A DNA stretch of 64,000 nucleotides from Gymnogyps californianus (taxonomy: Eukaryota; Chordata; Aves; Accipitriformes; Cathartidae): the NCBI RefSeq assembly GCF_018139145.2, contig NC_059500.1, positions 47,638,072 to 47,702,071 of the forward strand, in the 5' to 3' direction. Below are positions 27,401 through 39,400 of this stretch, piece by piece. Each line of letters opens with the position of its first letter. Within the stretch, counting starts at the first letter, position 1. Below the pieces are notes generated by a model. The model did no database searches, was not told where the DNA came from, and saw nothing but the letters and a program-made list of their open reading frames with translations. Both the position numbers and the translations under genes were made by a program.

Positions 27401-30400
27401 AGGTCCACAAGTAAAAATGTGGGCTACAGCATTTAATTATAACTTGCACAGTTTGGATTATCTGGAGGTAGTAGGAGTCTTTTGCTTTTTAAAACATTTG
27501 TTTTCTTTCCTCTGCATTCTACAGTGATAATACATACAAACTCCTACAGCAGTCCCAGTCTATCCCAGATGGGATGTAAGTACTCTATGAGAAAGTTAAG
27601 GGGTTTATGGAGTTCATAAAAGGTGGGAGTCAAAATTAAGATGAGATTCACTGAAAGAAAATTATTTCAAAAGAATTCTTCCTTTTTAAAATTCACAATG
27701 CCTGATATCCTTCAGTTGGTGGGATTTTTTGTGTTTTGCCTCAAATAGTCTATGTACAAAGGCATTATCTTTTATTAAAGATCTGCTAGAGGTTAGGACT
27801 CTGATTTTACACCTGTAATGTTAATCTCCACTAGATCTTTCACAAGTTTTTAGCACTGAGAGTTCTTTGTTCCTAATCTAACATCATTGATGAAACCAAA
27901 TCGAGCTTTGATTCCAATTTAGATTGGATAGCCACTACAACTTATCTAGCAAGACTTTTGAAGTGGCCTCCTTTTTTTTGTTTATGGTTGAGTCTCTGGT
28001 CATCTAATTGAATTTTCTCAAGACCATGACAACTAGAAGAAACGACAGTAAAGATTAGGGAACGACAACCTAGTCCTCCTTGATGTTATAATGTGAATTC
28101 CTCTAAGTCCTCTGGCCTAACTCCTCAGCCTTCTTTTAAAAAAATGCAAATAAAAAAAGGAGATCCTGTTAAACATGATGACAACAGTAAGTGCAAATCA
28201 GAGGTCATATCAGAATGTCGTGGTTTAACCCCAGTCAGCAACTAAGCACCACGCAGCCACTTCCCCCTCCCCCCTCCCAGTGAGGTGGGGAGGAGGAAAG
28301 GGAAAAAGAAAGTAAAACTCGTGGGTTGAGATAAGAACAGTTTAATAACTAAAGTAAAATATAATACTAACAATAGTAATAATGAAATATAATAATAATA
28401 ATAGTAATGAAAAGGAATATAACAAAAAAAGGAAGGGGGGCGGGGGGGGGGGGGAAACAGTGATGCACAATGCAATTGCTCACCACCCACTGACCCATGC
28501 CCAGTTAGTTCCTGAGCTGCGATCCGCACCTCCTGGCCAACTCCCCCCTGTTTATATACTGGGCATGACGTTCCATGGTATGGAATACCCCTTTGGCTAG
28601 TTCAGGTCAGCTGCCCCGGCTATGCTCCCTCCCAGCTTCTTGCACACCTGCTTACTGGCAGAGCATGGGAAACTGAAAAGTCCTTGGCTTAAGATAAGCG
28701 CTACTTAGCAACAACTAAAACATCAGAGTGTTATCAACATCATTCTCACACTAAATCCAAAACACAGCACTGTACCAGCTACTAAGAAGAGAGTTAACTC
28801 TGTCCCAGCCAAAACCAGGACACAGAAAGATGTAAAGGGGAAGAGTGGATTACCAAATTAACGTCTTTGACTGTCGGGAACTTGCTGACTTTCAGAATTG
28901 TGTGTGCAACCTCTGGCACAAAAATTCTGTTCTGTCTCCAATACTCGGTTAGGCTTCATGTTTACAATCTTTTTAATAATTATTTGCTTGCTTTTAAGTT
29001 GCAGTTCTTGGCTGCATGCTCATTCTCAATTTCGTTATCAGTTTTGAGCCCTTACTCTCTCATTTCTCTTCTCCCTTATGTCTCATGTATTCAGCCTTTT
29101 GGTAGGTTGAATTTATGGGTATGAAAACTCAGGAGAAATATATGCTCTCCATTTGCTTGTTCCAGAATGCCTCACAATTCCTTTTAAGCCAAGCTCCCAC
29201 TGATGCTGATAAAGGATTATGCCTTGACACCTTCATGACTGTGGCAGTCAAACACAAGGAAGGTCAAGTAAATGCAACAATGGAATTGCACTAAAAATTC
29301 AGGGATTGCCTTCAGTGATTTCTCTTTAGCAGTTTTGTTTTGAATAAAAGATATGTCAACTTCGAAGCTGTTTAATTACCTTGGAGAAGTGTGACATGAA
29401 TTTTCATACAAATACGGTTTTTATGCAAAGTGAAAATCTTATGCTTGTCAAAGAAACCCACAATGCAGTACTTTGTTTTGAGAGTCTGAGTTCACAATTG
29501 TCATTAAGGGATACACACCTTTATCAATGCAGGTTACTATCTCTAAAATACCTGTATATCTTATGAGTATTTTGAGAAACTCTGAGCCAGGCTCATTTCT
29601 GACACAACTAGGGACAACTGCAGTCTGTATCTGAGATCTTCGTAGCAGGAGAGCAAAGAGAAATACTGACTACACTTTCCTTCTATGGAGGCCTGGGGCA
29701 CTACACTTAAAGGCAGAAATGAGTATTTCACCACAGACCTTACCTACAATACATAGTGAGTGAATATTGAAAATAAACTGAGTAATTAGGTATATTATTT
29801 CATAGAATCATAGAATCATAGAATAGTTTGGGTTGGAAGGGACCTTTAAAGGTCAGTTAGTCCACCCCTCTTGCAATGAGCAGGGCCATCTTCGACTAGA
29901 TCAGGTTGCTAAAAGCCCTGTCCAACCTGAGCTTGAATGTTTCCAGGGATGGGGCATCTACAACCTCTCTGGGCAACCTGTTCCAGTGTTTCACCACCCT
30001 CATTGTAAAAGATGTCTTCCTGATATCTAATCTAAATCTACCCTCTTTTAGTTTAAAACCATTACCCCTTGTCCTATCGCTACAGGTCCTACTAAAAAGT
30101 CTGTCCCCATCTTTCTTATAAGCCTCCTCTAAGTATTGAAAGGCCGCAATAAGGTCTCCCTGGAGCCTTCTCTTCTCCAGGCTGAACAACCCCAACTCTC
30201 TCAGCCTTCCCTCATAGAAGAGGTGTTCCAGCCCTCTGATCATTTTTGTGGCCCTCCTCTGGACCCGCTTCAACAGGTCCATGTCTTTCCTGTGCTGAGG
30301 ACTCCAGAGCTGGATGCAGTACTCCAGGTGGAGTCTCACCAGAGCAGAGGGGCACAATCACCTCCCTCAACCTGCTGGCCATTTTTCTTTTGATGCAGCC

Positions 30401-33400
30401 CAGGATATGGTTGGCTTTCTGGGCTGCGAGCGCACATTGCCAGCTCATGTTCAGCTTTTCATCCACCAGTAACCCCAAGTCCTTCTCTGCAGGGCTATTC
30501 TCAATCCCTTCATCCCCCAGCCTGTATTGATACTTGGGGTTGCCCCGACCCAGGTGCAGGACCTTGCAGTTGGCCTTGTTGAACCTCATGAGGTTCCTAT
30601 GGGCCCGCTTCTCGAGCTTGTCCAGGTCCCTCTGGATGGCATCCCGTCCCTCAGGCATGTCAACCGCACCACTCAGCTCGGTGTCGTCTGCAAACTTGCT
30701 GAGGGTGCACTCGATCCCACTGTCTATGTCACTTACGAAGATATTAAACAGTACTAGTCCCAGTATGGACCCCTGAGGGACACCACTTGTCACTCATCTC
30801 CATCTGGACATTGAGCCGTTGGCCACTACCCTCTGGATGTGACCATCCAACCAATTCCTCATCCACTGAACAGTCCATCCATCAAATCCATATCTCTCCA
30901 ATTTAGAGAGAAGGATGTTGTGGGGGACCATGTCAAAGGCCTTACAGCAGAAGTCCAGATGGATGACATCTGTACCTCTTCCCTTGTCCACTGATGTAGT
31001 CGCTCCATCAGAGAAGACCACTAGGTTGGTCAGGTAAGACTTGCCCTTGGTGAAGCCACGCTGGCTGTCTCGAGTATCATTTGAAATTACAAATAATGTA
31101 GCACTGTTGGCTAACAACTTTATTCTTTCTGTTTACTTTGATATGGTGTGGCATCTACATACACATTAGAGAACAATAGGTAATAAGGCAAATGTTGTAA
31201 TCCTTCAGGAATGTCAGACAGGATTACCAGGAACCCTCTGCTCTCTTCTGGTGTAAAAATATGCAGAAGGGAACAAATTAATTCAATGACTCTGTCACTG
31301 TAGAGGATCAGCTGTTAAGCTGCATCTCTGCATCCTCTTTGTTTCATGCGACCAGCAGGCATGCAGGTACTGGCTGTCAGCCAGTCTGTCTGCTATGACC
31401 TCCCTGTGGGAACCGCACAGCATGTTCCTGAAACTGGAATTATCAAATTTTAATAGTGTTGGATTTTGGGTTATTTTTTCAAGTATCCTTTATTACAGTA
31501 CGTCAGATTTCCAATTCCATTTAAAATCAGTTTATTTTAAAAGCTGAGAACTTTTTCCAATACAGTTATTTTTTTCAAAAAATACTTCAATTCGGTTTGA
31601 GTTTACTTAAGAGTCATATTGAACAGAATCTTATTATAACAGGAAAATTCAAAAATAAATACCAAAGAGCAGATCCAGTACAAATTTTACAGCAGAAGCC
31701 AGTGCAATATATTGGAGTCAGACTATAAAGAGGCAGACCTTTTGTGTTGCTGAGCAGCACTGACTCAAGTAATCCTGAAATCCACAAAATAATTCATGTG
31801 AATACATGCAGCTGACGTTTTCTGGCATCATCGTTGTGCATTACAGTTAGTGGGCTGGTGATTGTATAAAACATTCCACGCTGGGTATAGGACTATAAAA
31901 GCTTTGAGGAGTGTAATCTCACCAGCAAGATTAGAGTTTTCCTGGAAATAATTTTGCTAACTGGAAGAATTAACCTTGTTTAATCCTTGGTGTGTTGAAT
32001 TGCTGAAGTGCCCAGAACATGATTATCATCAGCATCATGCACTATCATGCATCTCCTTGTTTCTTTTCTCTTCGGTCTCTGTAAGGTCAGAGTCTCCTTT
32101 TTCCTTTCCTGTTTGCCTTGTATCTCTCACTTCAGATGGGAAGCAAATAGATCTAAACCGGATTGCCAGTATGTCAAGTGCCCTGCCTTTCTGCTGCTGC
32201 TTTTATTTCTTCTGGAGATTTAGCATAATTCACCATTGTTGTTGGCTTCATCTGAAAGCTCTTCTGCTTCATCCATTAAGTCAGAGGCCTCATGCTATCA
32301 TTCTGTTAATTCTTAAGTTTGTTGCTATGGTACAACCTTCTTCTCAACTTTGTCCTTCTGCACCCCCATCTTTACTCTTTTTTCTCCATGAGTTTATACA
32401 GCCCCTCTCTGGCAGTGTTGTCTCCTGCATGTACTTCCATTTCTCTAATTACTTTTAGACTCCTTTTGGCATCTGTTTTCCACTCCAGTCTTCATCCTCC
32501 AGTGGATGCCTCACCCCAGGTTCTAGCAGAGCAGACCCCAGACACATCAAGGCAGAGATCAGTGAGAATAAGTTTAAGCAAAGGTGCTGGCCGTAGAGTC
32601 ATCAGATACTGAGCCCTACTTAAACAGCACATGTGGTCCCAAATGCTGTATGCGGGGAAGTCCATATTGAAGTTATTGGGAACTCTTCCCAGGTAAGGAA
32701 TTCAAATCTTTAGGACTAAAATCAAGATGGTAGGACAATAGCTTCTTTTATATAAAAGCAGCTACAAAGATTATGTTGCAACACTAAGAACATTTTTACA
32801 AAACAGTATATGCATTGTATATCATTATAAAAGAATATATTGAATTCTGTCTTTAAATGATGTCTTGCTTTGCTTTAAGAGAGACTTAACGTAATGTCAT
32901 ATTCTATTGGGCATGCTTATGTGCAAGTAATGCACTACATTGTACGAGCAAGAGTATGTCAATATTTGTAACTGGTTTTGATAAAGTATGTCTATGAAAA
33001 AATCATTACAATCCAATCATAATTATTTTAAAAATTTAACAGTGATAGTATCCTGTATTTTTTCATTACATGGCATAAAGCGTTCTCTGTCTCTGCAAAT
33101 GATGTAAGAAATGTTCATTTGGCAGAGTCAGGTATCTGCAAATACATTAAAAAAAAAGGATCTTTCAGAGTATCAGTTTTGCATATCATCACAGTATTTT
33201 ACAGTTAAAAACTAATAGCCAGACCTCTATGAAATTCACCTGTGTGGAAAAATATTGAAAGATCGTGAGGTGCATCAGCTAAAACCAAAATAATTGGACA
33301 GCATTTGTACATTTAATTACTTAAGCTGTTTCATAAACATGAAGAGATAATATTTCCAAAGAAAACAGCACTACCAAACTGTTAAGTATCCATTTTTTAA

Positions 33401-36400
33401 TGATTACACTGTATCAAAGGTTAGATGCTCAGAAGCTCAGTTGTAAAACTTTACATAAAAATGAGTGAAATCATCCACAAATTCCTCAGACAAATCATTT
33501 ACAAATTCCTCCTTGTGCTTAATTTTTCTCTGTCCTGTTTTGTAGGCCTACATTAATTATTGTGATTATATATATATTTACATATATGCCAAACTTTAAG
33601 AAAAAACACTTTAAGAAATTAAGTGTAAAGCAACATCTGGAGAAAAAAGATGATTTCATGCAAGATTGTATCACACAGAAAAATAATAGTAGCCCTAAAG
33701 ATCTGGAGAGCTCTGCATTCCATTCTTTTCTCTGCCCTGCTAGAATATAGTAATGCAATATTTTCAGATCTATTTAATGATTTAATTAATTTAGGTCTCA
33801 TACCACCTGACGAAGTGAGTAAATACTTTTTTTCTGATTTCACAAGTGACAAGAGAGTGGTTAAATTAAGTAACCCCTCTAAAGCAAGTCAACATCAGCA
33901 CTGGTGTCAAAACAATGTTTGTGCAACAGCGTTATGAACAGTTCCTTAGATAATATGTTTTGAGATTTTTTGTTTAATTTGGATGTGTAAGTATTTGAAT
34001 GTCTGACCTGGGGAATGTTAAAAGAGCTTAGTTTCCAAAGCTCCTGCTGATTAGATACTGTCAAGGTTTATTATGTTTTCCCAAATGTAGAGGGACCAAA
34101 TTGGCAATCACCTTGAAAAGGCTGAATTTTAGATTCCAGTGCCTGTCCTACATCTCACTTCAGCAAGTTACTTATCTAAAACCAGTGACTTGTGAAATTT
34201 CTGGGGAGGAAGGCACTGCCATTTCTGTAATGTGTGTTTTGCTGTTCTGCAGAATTTTTTGCATAATCACTGTTCGAGTTTATGAAGCACATGCAAAAAC
34301 GTGTACATTTCTTGAATGTCTGCTGGTTCCTTATCTTTGTGTCTTTTACTGTGATGTTGTAGAGCTGGGATCATATGGAAACCTAAAATATTATGACACA
34401 ATGACTGAAGAAGGTAAGAAATATTTTAGAATTGTTTGTATCAGCTTTTTTTGAAGCCCTTTAAGCGCCTTTTATGTGTTTACTTTTTCCTTCATTTTTC
34501 TTAGTCCTATTTTCAGTTTCTCCATTTTTTAATAACTCCTTTTTGCATGTCTTCATTGATGGTGCGATCAGTTATGGCTCTTTTTTCAGGTTTTTGTTTT
34601 CAGCATTTCAGTTTTGCTATTTCAGATAAGGAAATACAATGGAATGCTTTTATTAAAGAACATACGTGCAAAACCACACTCGCAAATTATATGGCACAGT
34701 ATAACATAGATTGTAGATGCTTATTGTATGCCATGTTTTACAATGCATTCAAGAAGATGAATTAATTTACGGATGTTCAAATCACTCAGTTGGAGAACAA
34801 TTATTAAGTGACTTCAGTTTACTGTATTATTCAAAAGTAATAAATAAACTTTAAAAACTAGACATGACTATTCCTGGAGTATTAATTGTATGCTTAATTG
34901 CAATGCAAAAATTATACAATTTAAAATCCTGATTCGAGCAATACAAGAAGGAAGTAATTAGGGCCTGAATCAGGGCTCAGTGAAGTCTCGGGAAATTTTT
35001 CTGCTGATTCAAAAGCATTGCAGTTTATTACACTAATTCAGGAAAGCAGTTAACTGTGTACTAAATTTCCAGCACAAGCTTTCAGTCCTAGTGCGGTCTG
35101 CATTTCTATAATTTGGAAGTTTCCCTGAACTGAGACCCGATTGTCTGTAGGATCGAGGCCTCTTACCCAGCTCTCTGATTACAATGCCAGACAGATGGTT
35201 TAATGAATGTTCAGTTTAGTAATTAGTGGCGTGTTTGAGGATGTAGATAAGCTTGAGGCCTGTAGAAAAGTTAGCCACCTATTCCTACTTATTTTTAATG
35301 TTAGGAATATAAGGCTAATAGCTTAATTCTCTCAGGTATTTTCTAGTTTAGATTAATCTTGAACTTAAAAAGGTTTTAAGAAAACCTTCATTATATGACT
35401 TACTCATGATCATTTCTCCAGGGGAAAAAAAGTGATAACTTCTGACCATTTCCCATTTTCTGTATCTGCTGCTGATACTCAGATATAACCGTACTGTTCT
35501 GGGGCTAGCTGTGGGAGACGGTTCCTTCCACCTTTGTGCCTGATGTTGGAAGATGCTGTTTTCTTCTGTAGCAGGCATGAGCTCATAGGGCAGTCTTGCC
35601 ACACCGCCCTCCATTGCCCAGATTCACCATCTGATTCACAGGGGTGGCACCAATACAAGAAAAGATGTCTGAGAGGAGATTTTACTGGGCAAACAGTGGT
35701 GTCTATGTTGTTTAAATACACCTGTCAAGCACTTGAAATGAGTCATTAACCCAGGCTATTCAGATATGGCTACCAGAGCTAAAGCTTTTGCAGTATGTCT
35801 CATCTCAGTCTTCATTACAATCAAGATGCAAAGGTCGTTTCTCATTGTAGCCTCAGAGTTGGGTATGTTAAGGTTTTTATTTTTTATGCTGAAGTATTAA
35901 ATCTACCATTTCAAAAGTAGTCACTGCATTATTAGCCTTCTGATATTCATAAATACTCTATTGACAGTTAAAGGTAGCTATTTGTGGGGAAATACCCATG
36001 CAAGTATAATACATACAATATATGTATGTATAAATACTGTGCCTATGGTGAAGTAATGCTGTTAATATTCAATGTCATCTCAGAAGACACTCCTCATGAA
36101 TAAATAATCCAGGACCATACTGTAGCAATAGCAAAAATCCAGTAGCAAAAATCTTCCAGTAGCAAAAATAAGAAAGGAGGCTCTTTGTCTTTAGGAGTAT
36201 TAACACTGACAAGAGTCTATGATACAGTTTACCTTCTCAAATACAACTGTCATCATCATTTTCACGTCTTTCACAAAGCAAATAATGAATAGTGTATCCC
36301 AGAAGCTGTATTTAGATCAAAGTGATATTTTGAACTTTCTGTTTGGATTTTCAGAAGTATAATCACTATCATTCTGCATCACACTTATTTGCATTATCTG

Positions 36401-39400
36401 TTTTCTTCTTTCGCTTCCTTTTTTGACTGAGATTTTATACATCTTGTACAGAGAGTTAGTCACAGGAACATGTAAACCCAGTTACAAATCCATGGATTTT
36501 TTTCTAATATAGTACATCCTTATCTCCAGGTCCTCAAACCCTGAGTGGAGATAGGTAGCAAATCTTTCAGTGGATGAAAGATAGAGAAGCACAGGCACAT
36601 CTATTTTTGCTGCTACATCAGAACAATCAGAGACAAAAAGTAATGGTTAGGTCGCAATACACAATCTGATACAGCCTAATGGCCAGAGGGCCATTGTGCT
36701 CCAGATCATAGAAGCTGATCTCTATTTGTTTTGTTTGCTCCTATTTGGTCTGAAAGTGACTTTAAATTAATTGCAGATTAATCAGGCCCAACTGGGAGAG
36801 AAAACAGACCCTACTAGATGGGAGGAGACCCTCACAGTAATCTTGTGCTGTCAAGTAACCTCCACCGACAGCCTACAACATGACAAAACTGCATATATTT
36901 TCATTTGATGCTTCTGCGGAATTTTAAAGTTAAAGGAGAAAGTACATGAGATGGATTTCTGGAGTTGATCAGTTGTGAACCACTAGTTGTGTTCCACAAC
37001 TGACCACGAGCAGGACTGGTAGGTACAGTTCAGACTGCTCAAGAGCCACAGTTTTGACATCTTCAGACTCATGAAAGCTTAGCTATAGCTGCATAGATGT
37101 AGTAATTTGCATTTGATCAGAGATTGAAAACTAGACAAATGATAAAGTCTTGAATTTTTTAAACGAGTGAATTTCTGAAGATAAACTATTTTCCTATCAA
37201 ATCAAAGGCTTTTCTGATGCAGGGAATCTGTAGTCTGCAATTTAGATTGTAGTCAAAGGATTGGCTTTTTAATATGTCCTTGATCAGGAGGGAATCTCTG
37301 CCAACTGATGCCAGCTGGAGTTACTCATGCAGATCAAGGCATATCTGTATTATACAATACTGATTTGTTTGCATATATTCAAATGAAAGCAATTTAGTTT
37401 TAAGCTGCCTTCTTTGCTAATCACCTGATCTTGATCTCCTGTTCCTTCTACCCCATCCTTTGTAAACTAAAATGAGCTGCAAAATCTGTCTGAGTTCAGC
37501 GAATCTAGATTAATTAAGAATTTTCTATAACAATCTATCCTATTTTGGGTCTGTGGAATCAAGCATTTTCATTCACCTAAACTCTCATGGTACCAGATGG
37601 TGTGAAAATTACTCTTAGGTAGTCAAACCCGTAGTACATAGGACTGTTAAAGAGGAAACAAGTTCCTACCTTTTCCTAGAAATAAGAACAGTAACATAAA
37701 ATTCCTATGGATTATTTTAGTAACCCCACCTAAAGATGAGAAAAAAGGCATGAGAGAAGATCTGTGCCTAAGATGAAACCTTTGGGGCTTTCTGTAAATT
37801 TGAATGACTTAGAAATATCCTCAGCTGGTCCTTTTTCCTGGTGGCTCTGTACTTCCCCTTCACTGAATGACTTTTGATTTGGTTTGAAGGAGGAAAATGG
37901 CAGGGAAAGGAAGGGAGAAGGCATAGCTCTGCTGTCTTTTTACATCTCACTGTGTTCATGCAGGCTAGTACTACTGCTTTCCTCAGTTTCATGCTTTTGA
38001 TAGTCGATATTATGTCTTTTAATGATTTCCTCACACTGTTTGTTACCTACACTGAGTGAATCAAATGGAAGGTAATGATGTAAAACAATGGAAGCTGAAC
38101 CATGCATGTACTGAGAAATAAAAATAAACCAAAATACAGTTTCCATTTCAAATGTTGAGGTTAATTTCCATGGCAGTGACTTATAACTGTGGAACAGTCT
38201 CCTGAATGAAGCGGTGTAACTTACAATGTTAAAAGTCAATGTAAGAAATTCTTCCTGCAGATGGGAGGAGGCTTTTGGAAATGTGAAAAAAATTGAAGAC
38301 AACTTCAATTAAGCTAATCTAAAATAGTTTGAATCTCTGTGGAGACATTTTCTTTTCAGTTCAATAATCGCTCAAGTTTCTCTATTAAAAAAACCTAACC
38401 AGTTTCAAACAATCTCAAACAAAAGACTAGAATATCCTTATATAACCTGCATCGCTTTAATTAAACTTTTTAAATTGAACCTTAAATTAAAAGGTCCTAC
38501 ACCATCCTGGAGTAGGTGGAGACATGGGTGGCTCCACAGATACTTCTCAGAAAATGTCTCAGTTGCATCATTTGCATCACTTGCAAAAAATGCATTTGTG
38601 TATTTGGGGCATCACAAGCCAAATTCTCAAACATATGAAGCTGAGTTGGAGTCTGAAACCTAAAGAAATCCTTTAGCAAACTGGCATACGTGTTGTGTGA
38701 AAATTATGCAGGCACCTTTCAGTATCTACGCATGCTTCTGGATAAGCACTTTTTAAATGCCCCTACTGTTTCATAAGAAGTTTAAATATTTGGAAGTATG
38801 ATTTGCATTTTTTCCTCTGTTTATCTTTCTCTTATCTGATACCCCAATCACTTCCCTTTCTCTCTTTCTCTTTTTCTTTCTTTAACTCTTTGTTTCTTTT
38901 TCCCCTTCTAACTAAAATCTCTGCCACTGACCCTGTGCACTGAAATAACGAAATGTCTTGCTATTTATGATTATGTTCTACGCTGAGATACTCTTCTGCA
39001 GGCAATTTTACTCTAGGTACCATATACCAAAAAAGATAATCTTTGCAATGTATCGTGAATGGCTAATTATTTTTTTGGAGCATGGTGTGTTTGTGAAAAG
39101 ATAGGGGCTGCTGAAAGGACAGTACTGCTTATTAAATCTTTGTGGTATTTTTATTACTTTCCAAGTGATTTGCTGTTGACAAATTAATTCCACTTCCCAG
39201 CAAATGATAGCTGCTAGTCCCTGTGGACTGTGCATATGCTTCTTCACATACAAAAGTGTTGGTACAGGACTTTGAAGGTTCCATTTGTGAGAAGAGAAGA
39301 GGGGATTTCTTTCTTGACTAATGGTTTATTCTTGCGTGTCTTTTATTTTAGCTTGGAAATGGTGACTGTTAACCAACTAACTGAGTTCATTCATGACTTC

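Larger units (their letters stand above)
28216..28822 (-). mobile_element. solo LTR of an avian ERVL-like endogenous retrovirus, antisense
   Basis: The 607-bp element starts TGTCGTGGTTTAACCCC on the + strand and ends AAAACCAGGACA. It is flanked by a perfect 5-bp target duplication, CAGAA (28211-28215 and 28823-28827). Read on the minus strand it is a TG...CA LTR with a TATATAAA box at 28558-28551, and further along an ATTAAA polyadenylation signal at 28346-28341, so promoter and poly(A) signal are in the right order for U3-R-U5. This end sequence is one I know from abundant bird LTRs. A 5-bp duplication fits class III (ERVL) elements better than the 4- or 6-bp duplications of the other classes. 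There are no internal retroviral genes, so it is a product of LTR-LTR recombination. An AAT-rich stretch and a G homopolymer lie inside it. Confidence 0.92.
16645..34362 (+). other. SLC24A2: SLC24A2 intron before the cassette exon (17.7 kb)
   Basis: The intron begins GTATTC and ends GATGTTGTAG. It holds an imperfect 36-bp tandem repeat (17201-17271), an antisense CR1 fragment (23782-24400), an antisense solo LTR (28216-28822) and a second antisense CR1 (29801-31078). The remaining stretches (17.3-23.7, 24.4-28.2, 28.8-29.8 and 31.1-34.3 kb) show no gene. Pyrimidine-rich open frames near 20.2-20.5 kb and 32.0-32.6 kb are low complexity rather than coding. Confidence 0.9.

Noticed and set aside
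28242..28600. Open frames with poly-Tyr or poly-Asn and poly-Gly runs
   Set aside because: They are produced by the AAT tract and G run within the solo LTR and are not coding.
29833..30776. Several + strand open frames between 29.8 and 30.8 kb
   Set aside because: They are antisense shadows of the CR1 reverse-transcriptase remnant.
31976..32612. 160-codon open frame on the + strand
   Set aside because: The translation is rich in Ser, Phe, Leu, Cys and Pro from a pyrimidine-rich stretch, with no motif. It reads as low-complexity intron sequence.
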